Below, one piece after another: positions 54,001 through 64,000 of a stretch of 64,000 nucleotides of DNA. This DNA comes from Plutella xylostella. Its lineage: Eukaryota; Arthropoda; Insecta; Lepidoptera; Plutellidae. How positions within the stretch are numbered: the stretch's first letter is position 1; each line of letters begins with the position of its first letter. The translations under genes and the position numbers were made by a program. The stretch lies in NCBI RefSeq assembly GCF_932276165.1, contig NC_063988.1:3782001-3846000 (forward strand), read 5' to 3'. The notes below the pieces were generated by a model. It saw nothing but the letters and a program-made list of their open reading frames with translations, searched no databases and had not been told where the DNA came from.

Positions 54001-55206
54001 AAATAGGTGACTTACAATTGAATTTTAATTTAAATCAATCGATGGAACTAACCAATAACATGGAGCTATTATTTGACATTAGACTTGTGCTGCCATCTAC
54101 AATTGCCTCTGCGTCCCCATTGAGTATAATGTAACCTTACCATTATCTAATATGTACCTTACCTTTTAATTTCAGATTGTAAGACTGAGTGGGAAGTTAC
54201 TGGCTCAGTTGACTATACTAGCCGAGTCAAGTTATGGAATTGGGGAAATCAGTTACCAGTTGCTAAAAGGAACCTCTTGCATCAAGCAAACTTTATGTTT
54301 AACACTGCCATATATCGTAAGGTAAGGCCAATATCCATATCTAAGAACGTATACAATATTTCCACACTATCAGTTTCTAGTTTGAGCATAAGCATACACT
54401 TACAAATATAACCTTAAAGTTAAAACTTGCCATTTATTTTTTCTAGAACTGAAAAACCGTTGAAGAAATACTTTATAGACTGCAATGCACTTAATCTACT
54501 CTTCGAATTAATATCAGAATCTCAAGAAGAGCTTCAGGACTGCGTCGTGGCTTTATCGAAGCTCGCCACCAACGTACACATCAAGGACCCCAAGTCCCTA
54601 GAACACAGATTCAAAGACCACATCTCCGTGTCCTACGATCCAATTCTGGATAATCTATCGGCGGAAGAAATCGTTACTTTCGAGTTGGACGATTCGTCCA
54701 CCGTCCGAGCGAACAAAGTGTTCCTCTGTCAGAACTCGGAGGTATTCAGTGCCATGCTGATGGGGTGCTTCAAGGAGTCGGTAGAGAGCTGCGTGCGAAT
54801 AAGGAACATCACCAAACCAGCCTTAGAATACTTACTCACTTTACTGCATTTAGGTTTGAATAACGCAAAGAACGACGTGCTCATCTTCCCGCTAGCCGAC
54901 AAGCTGGAGACAAACTTGGAAGTGCTGCTTCTGTCCGATAGATACCTCTTCGACAAGCTCAAAGAGCTGTTAAGCAGCGCCATTCTACAGTTCCTATTGA
55001 CACCGGACTCTGCAGATAAGATTTACATCTGGTCGCTCAGTGAGGGTATGGGCTTCCTGTGCGTAGAGTCTGTCGCCTACATAATTACAGGGAAAATGTG
55101 TGATGCCGAACGAACGAGATCGTTCACGTCTATTTTAAATATGGAATATAAGGAGCAATGGTTAGATGATATAAAAAGCATGATTTTACGTCAGTTGGTT
55201 AAATGA
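48073..55206 (+). CDS. ARMC5: ARMC5, armadillo-repeat and BTB protein (13 exons)
   Basis: Exons: 48073-48318, 48447-48673, 48785-49010, 49222-49390, 49632-49802, 50173-50630, 50844-51058, 51351-51478, 52616-52792, 53439-53676, 53852-53960, 54176-54321, 54447-55206; total 1089 aa. The N-terminal third is armadillo repeats (LFRDCGGLDYLVPHLRKPNE, GRACRLLGNLAQRNSNAEAL, LALKCLMNLCYLSS-type helices). The middle is a disordered Ser/Pro/acidic region (SPDRSDHSPLSPYSDG, SSDSEMSGRYSPVCSEAEWEEG). Further armadillo-like helices follow, and a C-terminal BTB domain starts at about residue 908 (EIVTFELDDSSTVRANKVFL, SEVFSAMLMGCFKES). ARMC5 in mammals is a CUL3 adaptor that drives RPB1 ubiquitination and restrains adrenal growth. 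Exon 9's end is repeated three more times in the following intron. AATAAA lies at 55401. Confidence 0.9.
50721..50822 (+). repeat. Three 36-bp tandem units upstream of an ARMC5 acceptor
   Basis: Each unit reads attctaa-ctcnccctcctnct--tagatag with few changes. They lie between exon 6 and exon 7 of ARMC5, the last ending about 20 bp before the acceptor at 50843. One frame is open across all three and would give SNSPSSLNSDSK-like 12-residue repeats, similar in composition to the neighbouring Ser/Pro-rich exons. Confidence 0.75.
51479..52615. other. ARMC5 intron 8
   Basis: 1.1 kb, AT-rich. Several gtcagaa/gtgaca motifs and possible decayed repeat sequence are present, but no element ends could be defined. 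Confidence 0.35.
52693..53138 (+). repeat. Four copies of the end of ARMC5 exon 9 with its donor
   Basis: The exon end (AAELGAAQVAIHLDDLIMDDD...HDEDTPVEG) and donor gtaactc recur at about 52830-52900, 52921-53014 and 53045-53138, with introns of only 20-37 bp between. Copies two to four keep the reading frame inside the unit, but the true exon ends in phase 1 while copies three and four would need phase 0, so splicing them in series shifts frame. Reading straight through the second donor stays open (PVEGNSTLEQAAELG); the first has a stop (ctagcggtatag). Confidence 0.88.
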
Positions 55207-55506
55207 AATGAATTTATGTTATATACTCGTAAGTTTACCATGATTAATTTAGGTTTGTTTCGTTTCAATGTGTTCAATATGGTTTTGTAAAGTGTGTAAT
55301 TTATATTTTCTTCGCATTTATTTTATTATTCCACAGAGTATGAATTACCTGTAAGTACCTATTGGTTAATTTAATTGTAATTTTATATATTTTGCTCGCC
55401 AATAAAAATTAAAACAAATCTATAAATAACTTGAGTTCATTTGTATTACAAACATAATATTAATATAGTTTAACATGGCTAGGTATGTTACATACAGTTA
55501 GTTGTT
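55207..55506. other. Convergent intergenic region ARMC5 / CYP315A1
   Basis: Holds the ARMC5 poly(A) signal (AATAAA 55401-55406). Reverse-strand AATAAA candidates near 55317-55330 would make the two 3' UTRs overlap. Nothing else is seen. Confidence 0.45.
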
Positions 55507-58500
55507 TTATTTGCGCTGAGAAAGTGCTAGTTTCAGTGGTCTGTCCGGCACTAATACTCCCGAAGTAACAGCTTTCACCTTATTACTTTCTTCCGAAGGA
55601 TGAATATGGAAGTTATGCACCAGCTGAAAAATATAAAAATAGTTATTAATTTAAAATAATTAATATGAATCTCTCATAAATATGCACATGTGAATCGTAT
55701 GGATATAATAAAGTATAGGTAGGGTGTAGCACCAAAAAAATTAAAAAGTTAATTTAAAAAAATGCAAGTTGGTATTTACCTGCTTTATAAATTCTGTCAT
55801 TTGCATCATAGCCATCTTCTTTCCTATACAGGATCTGGCTCCCATAGCAAAAGGCAATGATGCAGAAGGCTCGTGGTTGGCCAGAGTGCTCCTCCTCGCG
55901 TCATTCCTGTCCCAGCGGTACGGTAAGAACTCATTGGCTCTGCTAAAGTACTTCTCATCTCTGCCCGAGGTATAGATAGATGCTATCACAGGAACCTGAG
56001 ATTTCATAAAAAATATATTTAAAATGGTTATCTCCCTATAGGAGCAATTTTATTGTGATGATGAGTGAAAATTATGATGTGGCTTATTTTGATAAACCTG
56101 TATGATCAACTATATTGGTTTATGATAATAATTATGCCATTTCCATACCTACCTTCCACAAAACGTATGTGGATTTTGAAGTAACACCTTCCTACTAATG
56201 GGACCAGAGTTTTAAATATTTAGGTGAAAGGAATACAAATTTAATGCTTCTCATAACATTTCATTTATTTCAAACTACTTAAACTTATAAATAAATTAAC
56301 TCTTATATCTACATATAACAAAGTATCTATTTTCTTAGTAAGGGAAATCTTTGCAGTTTGTGTCTGAACTCGTCTTTTAAATGTTTATAGGGTTCTTCAA
56401 GCTCACTGGGTGCAAGTGGAATTCTTAACTTTCTTCTCAGGGATGGAGAGAGCAGGACCAAGTTCTGCACAAGACCGTAGCTGCTGGACGTCATCCAGTA
56501 CAAGCACATGCAGGACGGGACACTTGCCGCCACAGGTATCATCACTATTGAGAATACCCTGAATACATTAGTAAATATATTATACACTCTTGATGGCTGC
56601 CTCAGCTTGGACATCCTCTGTATCTCTATCAGTGCTAAGTTTGTCAGACCAAACGCAATAGGAATGACTAGAGAATGGTCTGGCACAGTCAAGTTTGGAA
56701 TCCATCCTAAACCTCCAACAGATAATTCTGTAAATGTGATTAATGCAGCCGCATCACTGATTGGCTGCATGTAAACTAAGTTTCTTAGCGCAAATGACAT
56801 GCATACCCATATTGGTATTTGAAGCCACATCACCAGGCTTGACTTGAATGGATGGCAATTGTCTCTCACTATTAGGTCATTCCACTGTTTCTTCAGGGAT
56901 CTTTTGTACAGTATCATGGCTTGTTTATCTGTTAATTTGTAGACTTTCTTAGCAATTGCTGTTTCTCTTTTTAATTCTTCTACAAGCTCCTTTAATTCTA
57001 GGCTAATATTTTCTACTTTGGCTAGTATGTAATATTGGTACACAGTGAGAGGCAGTGTCATTCCAGTCCGCACAAGGACTGTTGCAGCGACGATAGTAGC
57101 CCACCAGGGAAGGCCGGTAGTGTCGTGGAAATACAAAAGTCCATCTTGCATGACATTAACCAAACCACTATTTGATATACTGGCATATGTTTTCTCTTGC
57201 CATGCAACAAAGCCTTCTAAAGAGAAACTTCTTCTTTCAGTCATTGTAGTGGTAATGGGTGGCTTTTGCAAAAGTATTGGAGTCTGTCTTGTGAGATCTA
57301 TTTTATGTCTTCTAACATCACAAAGCGCACTGAATGATCTTTGTTGTAATGAAAAGTTCTTCTGCACATAAAGAGCAATTTTACAACAATTCGTCATGTT
57401 AAAGATGTATTTATGTCTGCACAGTGCACACTGCACAGCAAATTATCGTAAATCCTGCCTTTACGAAACAAAATTTTATTATTGTACTTAACTAAAAACA
57501 TAACCTCAACAAAAACAACAGTCAACAACATTTGTTATGACATATTTATATTAGGTTATTATTCTGCGATATTGCTGACATTTGCTTTGCTCAAAGACAA
57601 AAGTTACCAACATTGTCAGAAAAAAAATTATGACCGTATTATAAAGTTTTGAACGCACATAGTTATTTGAAATTGCCATTGCAAAAAATGTACGTTAGTT
57701 TTGGTAGAAACATTAAATCCAAAATAAACGTAATGGTAGAATTAAAAAAAAAACATAAAGTTACATTGTTATAAAGAATGTGGAAAGTCGGTTATTACAG
57801 TCGAATGGACAGCTCCTTCGACTGTAATAACCTACTCAATTCGCGACGATCTCCTTCTAAGTTAGTTAAGTAGGTATCACACGACGTTTTAGTACACTTG
57901 AGCATCAGTAAATTATACAGCAAAGCTTAATTTTGCGTAAAAAATATAGAAAAACCGCTTACAATTAGATTTTTAATAAATAAAATTAAACATACTTACG
58001 CCTTGCTGCAATTTGTATGGTCCTATAAAGCTATCTTTAGGGAGAATTCTGGTCAAAAACGGAGCTACTGGATAGAGTCGCATTGATTCTCTTATTACGT
58101 TCTTTACGTATGTACCATTGGTGTGTAATATTTCATCCGTGACTTCTCTATGCGTTGATAAAAGGTGCATCGTCCACAATGTCGTATATGAAGTCTATAA
58201 ATAAAATAAATAATACATAAAAAACACATACATAGATTGTAACCACTTTTATCGATAGAAAAAAAAACTGAAAAATCATTAAGTAATGTAGGTCAAGCAT
58301 ATTGCGTAAGATTCTACGAAGCAACTTTTTGAAACTTTAGTCATTTATCACTAAACGTAACTAAAGCACATTACCTGAGAAACATATACCTACAGATAGT
58401 AAGTATTCATTATTATCATGTTTGTTTTAACTCAAAGACACGTCAAATTCATATTGAGTACCTATTTAAAAAAATTCATGCTGATAGCTTACCGTATCTC

Positions 58501-61179
58501 CTGCAGCCATAACAAAATCCGCTGCTATTCTTATAATATTTTCGTCTGTTATGTTTTCGTCGCTTAATTTTTTTATCAAACCATCACTTTGGTTTCTATG
58601 ATCCAACATTTCATTTATTAGTTTGTGTGCTGAAAGCAAAAGACAAATATTTATATTTTAAAAATACCTACCTACATACATAGCTCACCCAGTTAGTAAG
58701 CTTAAGTAGCAGTGGGCTGGTCACATCTGTCGAAGAACCGATGACCGATGGGGTAAACGTGTTGTGGAGTAGAGGCAGCGACTAGGCAAGTCTAGATGGG
58801 GTAACGACTTGCGAAAGGTAGCTGGTTATGATTGGATGATCGCATCCAGTGGCGTGCTTTGGGAGAGGCCTACGTCCAGCATGCAGCAGTGGACTTCTAT
58901 AGGCTAATGATGATACAAAACTATTAATTTTAAAGGAAATTAAAATTACTTACCCAATATGAGAGATTCATCAACACATTCCTTGAAATCTTTCCAGACG
59001 GGCAGATTTAGTTTTTGACAGATATTAACTGGTAATCCAAATAGCGCCGTAGTCGTTTCAAAAATTCCTTTTACTGTATCCGAAAATTTACATAAAAGTT
59101 CATTAAAGTGCATACTTTTTTGTACTTTTGAAGATGATCCCATTAAAACTGCTATTACTGCTGTAAAAAAAAAAAGATTTCTTAGTTTTAAATGTATACC
59201 TACTACCTACTGGAAAATATATTAGACGTACCAACGAAACTATTTACAGGATATTTTATTTTTCACAGTCATGAGTCACGATTAATTACGACTGTGCAAG
59301 TGTGCATTCTGCAATACCGCCTAGGTAGACAAGTACTTCAAAAAAATATTTGAAGCACTTACTTACTAAGTTACTAATAGGTCCTAGCCTGTACCAATGA
59401 ATTCTTTCAATTGTGTTTTCAATTAAGGAGTTTAAGTACTTACTTAATACCACGTGCTCTTACGGTGATGGAAAATATCGTGAGAAAACCTGCACATCTA
59501 CATGATTCTAAGTGCATTGTACTTATCCCAAAACGGCGTATTGGTTCGCAGCCTATCACGTGAGTAAAATGTGCTGCGAAAAGTGGGTGGCTCGCTTGTG
59601 AGAGTTGTGAGCCACCTCTGACTACCCCTTCGGGGATTACAGTCGTGAGTGCATAGGTATGTATGTATGTATGTAACTCACGGGTCACGGGAAAAGATTA
59701 GTTTGTGACTTGAACCTTTACCCATTATTTATAGAACGTAAAAGGGATAAATTAATTAATTAATTAATAGCTTCATAATACGGTTTACGGTGAAAAACAT
59801 ACGAGGTTCGACTCTCTGTGTCAGTCAAAAGGTCAAAATCAAAGTATCACGGTGACACTTTAAAAGCCTATTGTACAGTAGGTAAGGTATATTGACAGTT
59901 AGTTCTGTAAATTATTAGGTATAATTAAACATTGGGATTGGATAGGAATCAAGTTCGTGAATATTTTTACTTACCATTAGTTGACAGTTTGTAAAGGTCG
60001 GATTCCAAATTGGGTATAATATGTGCGGTTTTGCTATCGATTTTGTTATTTAACTCGTTAATAAACGATGTAATGGTCATCTTTAGAGGCTCTTCTAACC
60101 ATTTGTCAGGGTCATCAAGAAGCAAGTGTTTGTTCATAATTCTTCTATTAGTTAACCATTCTTCGCCATCCATAAAAAATAAACCTCTTTTTGAACCGTG
60201 TAACTTTTCGTATAGCACCCAAGGTTCTGGCAAAATATGTATAGGGTATTTTCCTTCTATTCTCAAAAAGAGCGATTTCATCAATTTAGGTTCACTTATA
60301 AACACCAATTCCGATGTGCTTAATTTTTCACAAAATATAGGGCCCAGTTCTTTATGGCGATTATCAATATATTCGTGAAGTCTGTTGAATTATTGTAAGT
60401 AGATTGGTATAAAAATACAGGGTGAATTTTATGAGTGATGCCGGTAGATACAAACACCACTTATTAAATTCCAAACTTACTTATCTACAGATTAGTATAT
60501 TTACCTATACATTAGATACCTATCCGCCAATATTTTACTATAGCATAATAAACTACACATAAATAACTTCTATTAAAATCGATAATTGTTCGTTACTTTC
60601 GTGTCGCTAAAATGGACCGATTTGGGTAATTTAAGTTTTGATTTGAACTTGAAAATTATCTTTTAAGCAGATTGATTAGTAATGAATTAATAAACATGGG
60701 TCGTGTGAATTCCAGATAAAATATCGGCCTGGACTACCTAATAAATATATTTGTATTAATAAATATAAGATGTGGATTGAAGGCACAAATTTAAATGTTG
60801 CCGATGTCAAAACCAATAATTCATTGTTTAAATTCGACTGATGTAAGTTTTATAAATACTGTTAAAATTCAATATTGTACCTTCAGGATTGACATCTATA
60901 CTAAATAGATGTTTTTTTATTATTTTAATGTATAAGTAATGTTACAAACCCTGCAAGAGAGTTCAGAAGGTCAATGCATGTATGAGTGCGTGTTGTTTCA
61001 ATATAACTAAAAGACAAATAATATTCATACTTAGCTCCGCCTCCAGCTACGAAAAGATCTAATTTAGTTCCAATAAGCGGCAAATTTTTTGGACGAGGGA
61101 CATCACAAATTGTGTATGGAGAATCCTTTGTGCTCATATATTTAAAAGCTGAGACCGTTTTAATACGAATACGAAACAT
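55507..61179 (-). CDS. CYP315A1: CYP315A1 (shadow), mitochondrial ecdysteroid 2-hydroxylase
   Basis: Exons in coding order: 61031-61179, 59975-60381, 58954-59160, 58493-58629, 58000-58194, 55780-55995, 55507-55623; joined to 475 aa. The start MFRIRIKTVSAFKYMS gives a basic mitochondrial leader; an in-frame Met at 61293 would add a non-leader stretch and is less likely. P450 hallmarks: proline-rich hinge (PRPKNLPLIG), I-helix AAGDTT at 296-301, E-x-x-R at 336-339 (ESMR) and the heme loop FAMGARSCIG at 414-423 with the ligand Cys421. The blocks AKLHEYIDNRHKELGPIF, KRGLFFMDGEEWLTNRRIMN and LVPDRPLKLAL agree with fly Shadow as I remember it. The enzyme makes the C2 hydroxylation of ecdysone synthesis in prothoracic gland mitochondria. 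Its fifth intron contains the COX18-like gene. Confidence 0.9.
56327..57436 (-). CDS. COX18: COX18-like OXA1/YidC-family insertase, nested in a CYP315A1 intron
   Basis: An intronless frame of 369 codons. A Met at residue 14 (57397, MTNCCKIALYVQKNFSLQQR) gives a typical mitochondrial presequence and could be the start. Membrane segments lie at about 108-135 (WWATIVAATVLVRTGMTLPL), 200-221 (SLVMWLQIPIWVCMSFALRN), 255-273 and 295-330 (RVFSIVMIPVAASVPSCMCL), the Oxa1/YidC pattern. A charged loop between the first two (KRETAIAKKVYKLT) is as in COX18. The C-terminus is short, unlike OXA1L with its long ribosome-binding tail. COX18 moves the COX2 C-terminal domain across the inner membrane during cytochrome oxidase assembly. 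A reverse-strand AATAAA lies at 56264-56269, so it is an independent gene on the same strand as its host. Confidence 0.85.
   Translation of the reverse strand: MQCALCRHKYIFNMTNCCKIALYVQKNFSLQQRSFSALCDVRRHKIDLTRQTPILLQKPPITTTMTERRSFSLEGFVAWQEKTYASISNSGLVNVMQDGLLYFHDTTGLPWWATIVAATVLVRTGMTLPLTVYQYYILAKVENISLELKELVEELKRETAIAKKVYKLTDKQAMILYKRSLKKQWNDLIVRDNCHPFKSSLVMWLQIPIWVCMSFALRNLVYMQPISDAAALITFTELSVGGLGWIPNLTVPDHSLVIPIAFGLTNLALIEIQRMSKLRQPSRVYNIFTNVFRVFSIVMIPVAASVPSCMCLYWMTSSSYGLVQNLVLLSPSLRRKLRIPLAPSELEEPYKHLKDEFRHKLQRFPLLRK
58690..58918 (+). mobile_element. RTE-type LINE 3' fragment
   Basis: It starts with the cagtgggctggtcacatctg block (the WAGHV region of the polyprotein seen at 6-371). 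It continues through gatggggtaacgacttgcg and ends with gagaggcctacgtccagca and gctaatgatgat. About 100 bp of the coding end are deleted and the frame is broken. It lies in a CYP315A1 intron. Confidence 0.75.
59448..59680 (+). repeat. SINE-like interspersed repeat
   Basis: gctcttacggtgatggaaaa then cgtgagaaaacctgcacatc is a widely spread lepidopteran repeat, followed here by gccacctctgactaccccttcggggatta in overlapping pieces and a (gtat)n run at about 59660-59674. A second copy in reverse orientation is at 63440-63540. It lies in a CYP315A1 intron. Confidence 0.55.
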
Positions 61180-62557
61180 TTTAAAGTGAATTTTAAACGC
61201 GCATCTCACTAACCACAAAACCTGTTTATCACAACACAATAATAAACTCTCGGATTTCAATACTACTAGTTCCGGCCGTTCGGCCAAGCTCACTGCAGTT
61301 ACTGACCAACCTATCTTAAATGAAGTGTAAAATTCTGCGTTGGTTCTCTTCTACCAATAGTCGTCCTTAATTCAATTCACTTGATATTTTTCATTCTACC
61401 TACCTACTTTATATTTTTTATCATTGTCCAATGACAAAAACATTACTTACCATTGGAATTTCTGTTCAAAACTGCGGCATAAAATTTGAAAAATGAATTA
61501 TGCAGTAAGTACTAGAGACTGACAATATGGATTAGTTACGACAGGGGAAGAATAATAAATAATAAAAATAGTTTTTTCATACATTATACTTACATTTATA
61601 CGTTGAAGTCAGGTAAACGAAGGACTTTTTGATTGTAACAAATTTTCCTCATTTACCTTGTCTTTTATTATATGTAGTTATTTAATTTTAAATCGAAGTT
61701 TATCACATCATTATACTTAATTCTCAAAATATTAGTTCATAAAGTATATACAATTATTTTCAGGCCCGATCATCGGTCCAGTGGGCATCCCACGCTATAT
61801 TTTGCCTGTTTGTGATTTCTCCTAAATTATTCTTCTACACCAGTGGTCATCGGTTCTTCGGCAGATTATGATCACTCTACCACCACCTTCGGCAATCAGA
61901 TTTTAAGAGCTGTCTTCGTATATTTTGTTTTAGATTTTTTTCCTCCTACTAATAATGTCTTACAGCAGTTGATTAAAAAAGTAGTTTTGCTTTAACTTTC
62001 AGGGTGTTCATTTTAAGTCGTCGTGACCGGACGTCTGATACAAAGGAAGTACCTACCTAGTAAAAAAAATATACTCTATGGTACCTACGCTTTATAAATA
62101 TAGTTTTGGTATTACGTTATATGGCTTCGGCCTACCTTATCCACTATTACACTTTCCACAATAGCGAAGTAACACAGGTGCAGCTGCAGACTGCTATTAG
62201 CATAGATCTTAAGGCAAAAAAAATATGTATTTTTTTACAACTAGGTAACTAGGTATGTATGTTGTTGTTGTAAATACCTAGTAACTGTTATGGCGTTCAT
62301 TTCATACACGTTACTGTTTACCGGAGAGGTGAGTTTGTCTGTTTGCCTGCTTAAAATTTTGTTGCTGACTAAATAATGTTTCTGTCTGCTACGGAGGGCT
62401 TAGTGGGAGTTTTCACACCGTTTCACACTGTATGGCTAAACACATTTTTAGGTGGCTAGCGAGGCCATTCATAGGTGGCTAGCGAGTTGCCACCTATGTA
62501 CAGCCTCACTAGGACGCCATGGAAACGTCACCAAATGAGATAGGTAGGTAGGCAATA

Positions 62558-62805
62558 TACAGGGTGTTGCTAAAAGGGTATACTAAGCAGAAAGGAGGTG
62601 ATTTAAAGCGTCATTCTGAACTACTTTTGTTCTACGAGTTCTGAAATTCACGAATATGAAACCTTTTCCATAGAAACTTTGTTGGCTTTTTACTATGGAG
62701 AACGTTTTTTTTTCGCGAATTTCCCAAACAGAACAAAAGTTGTTTTGAATGACCCCTTGAGTCACCCCCTTTCGTCTTAGTATACCCTTTTTGCAACACT
62801 CTGTA
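62558..62805. mobile_element. Mariner-like MITE with ~70-bp terminal inverted repeats
   Basis: Left CAGGGTGTTGCTAAAAGGGT and right (reversed) CAGAGTGTTGCAAAAAGGGT, both continuing ATACTAAG. The match then goes on with gaps to the acttttgttc/gaacaaaagt pair near the centre. The ends are bordered by TA, as for Tc1/mariner insertion. A partial relative lies at 4976-5038. Confidence 0.75.
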
Positions 62806-63439
62806 CAATGGGGACTACCGTTTTTTTGCTAACCAGTTGGCGCCACTGTCGACTAAGGTTGAGGTACCATAGCTGTCAAACTTATCAAAGGCGACTTCAT
62901 CAAATTGGCGCGAAATAAAGTTTTAAAATCTTGAATCTTATAAGCTTATTCATTATAAAATAACTATCATCATATCGAGTTACTATCCCGCAATGTTGTG
63001 CAGATGCGTTATGTTCGGAAAGAAAAGGAGGACATATGTTACCAAGTGATAAAACTGTTCTAAAAAAGGGCTTGTGAAATAATTATTACTCGTCTATCCG
63101 TGTTTGTGAAAATCATTATAACTAATTTCAGAAAGAACATAATGTAAATAAGGATTAGGCATTTAATAAATACAATAAAAATAAAAGAGTTACACACTGA
63201 TTTAACTTTTATTTATCCTTTCCGTTTAAACACACTGCTATACAAAAAATATAACACATTAGTAATCCACACAATGAATGCTGGTTGAGTTGTTAGTTGA
63301 AACTAAATAATGGTAGTATAGTATACTAAGTATTCTATTATTTGTGAGGGTGTCAGTACCTGCACCTAGCTCACTCGAATGGAGCCTTTGTGCATATCGC
63401 CTTAAGGTCTAAACTCCACTCCTAAGCTTGGACCATTTC

Positions 63440-63540
63440 CTACCACGCTGGTCCTCTGCAGGTTTGTATGTTCGAAAATCTAGATATGCAGGTTTTATCA
63501 CGATGTTTTCATTCACCGTAAGAGCGACGGTATGTACGTA
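63440..63540 (-). repeat. SINE-like repeat, reverse copy
   Basis: tgcaggttttatcacgatgt then tcattcaccgtaagagcgac is the reverse complement of the repeat at 59448. Only the head of the unit is clear. Confidence 0.5.
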
Positions 63541-63796
63541 CACTGTGCATAAATTCCAAAGTAGTTACTCATTGGTGACAATAAAGATAAAATACTCTTT
63601 ATTGCACACAAAAAGAAACAGTATTACAAACATGAACAGAAAATTAATAGCACAATCGGCGGCCTTATTACTAAAAGTAATCTCTTCCAGACAACCAAAT
63701 TGAAAGGACATAGAAATAATGAAAAAGGGTAGCGTGTGAAAATAAGAGATATTTATAAACTACATTAATATAAAGTATAAACGATATGTAAAATAT

Positions 63797-63953
63797 CTAG
63801 ACAATATCTAGATCTGGAGTTTCATTTTTAGTGTTCACACTGCTATACAAAGTTTCTGAAGGCCACTCAACAGTATACACTGAATCATTTTGTTGTATGA
63901 TGCTGTCCTCTACGTTTCCAACCAAGTTACTGTTACGGTCATAGTCTTGGTGT
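63797..63953 (-). CDS. Last exon of an unidentified gene, 5' partial
   Basis: A GT-AG acceptor (tttttacag) precedes 157 nt that end at TAG and code HQDYDRNSNLVGNVEDSIIQ...NETPDLDIV. The segment is polar and acidic with a possible tyrosine-based sorting motif (ETLYSSV). It could be the cytosolic tail of a membrane protein. I do not recognise it; upstream exons are beyond the window. Confidence 0.45.
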
Positions 63954-64000
63954 CTGTAAAAAGAAAAAACATAGCTGTTATCTAAGCAAACAAGCATACA

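Larger units (their letters stand above)
61180..63796. other. Intergenic region upstream of CYP315A1
   Basis: 2.6 kb with no credible gene. It should include the CYP315A1 promoter; no TATA box is obvious. It holds a mariner-like MITE (62558-62805), a small direct repeat of taggtggctagcgag near 62450-62485, and a reversed SINE-like copy at 63440-63540. Confidence 0.5.

Noticed and set aside
61180..61293. In-frame upstream Met extending CYP315A1 (MSLAERPELVV...)
   Set aside because: The extension is not a mitochondrial leader; the downstream Met at 61179 gives a basic leader and the usual length.
1..64000. tRNA, rRNA or CRISPR arrays
   Set aside because: No cloverleaf with A and B boxes, no rRNA blocks and no array of short repeats with unique spacers was found by eye; the tandem repeats have no unique spacers. 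A tRNAscan run would be decisive.

Overview
This is nuclear DNA from an insect, most likely a moth or butterfly. The signs are multi-exon genes with short GT-AG introns, AT-rich introns full of MITE-like elements, repeats typical of Lepidoptera (an RTE-type LINE whose 3' end reads gggagaggcctatgtcca, and a Lep1-like element starting actagctgttcccgcg), and a CYP315A1 (shadow) gene of insect type. Exon models below were joined by hand from splice sites and reading phase. In every complete model the joined coding length is a multiple of three and the protein length suits the family.

Layout. 1-5843 (+): 3' end of an RTE LINE, then the last 12 exons of RBM19/Mrd1 (40S ribosome biogenesis); the first exons lie upstream of the window. 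7015-8742 (-): intronless TM9SF3. 9132-10445: a P-like DNA transposon with an 8-bp target duplication. 10638-20552 (+): Notchless (NLE1, 60S biogenesis, 10 exons); its introns carry a Lep1-like element, a MULE-like element with a GC-rich minisatellite, and a piggyBac-like element with a hAT-like element inside it. 20667-22322 (-): SAS10/UTP3 (small-subunit processome). 23072-24172 (+): CRELD. 24173-26996: non-coding, probably the 3' UTR of the next gene.

26997-47749 (-): a complete BCR-type RhoGEF/RhoGAP gene (21 exons, 1260 aa). Its 6.6-kb intron (35146-41763) holds, on the opposite strand, at least three small genes for secreted proteins that share an unfamiliar cysteine motif (C-x4-C-x4-C-x4-C-x4-C-x10/11-C). 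I cannot assign this family and regard it as the best candidate for something undescribed. 48073-55206 (+): ARMC5 (armadillo plus BTB, 13 exons), head-to-head with BCR over 323 bp. 55507-61179 (-): CYP315A1, the mitochondrial ecdysteroid 2-hydroxylase, with an intronless COX18-like gene in one of its introns on the same strand. 63797-63953 (-): last exon of an unidentified gene.

A second theme is structural. In BCR and ARMC5, short segments that span an exon-intron boundary have been tandemly duplicated again and again (units of about 60-290 bp), leaving partial exons and extra splice sites in the introns. Three of the first four genes (RBM19, NLE1, SAS10) act in ribosome assembly. Several neighbouring genes converge with opposed poly(A) signals a few bases to tens of bases apart.
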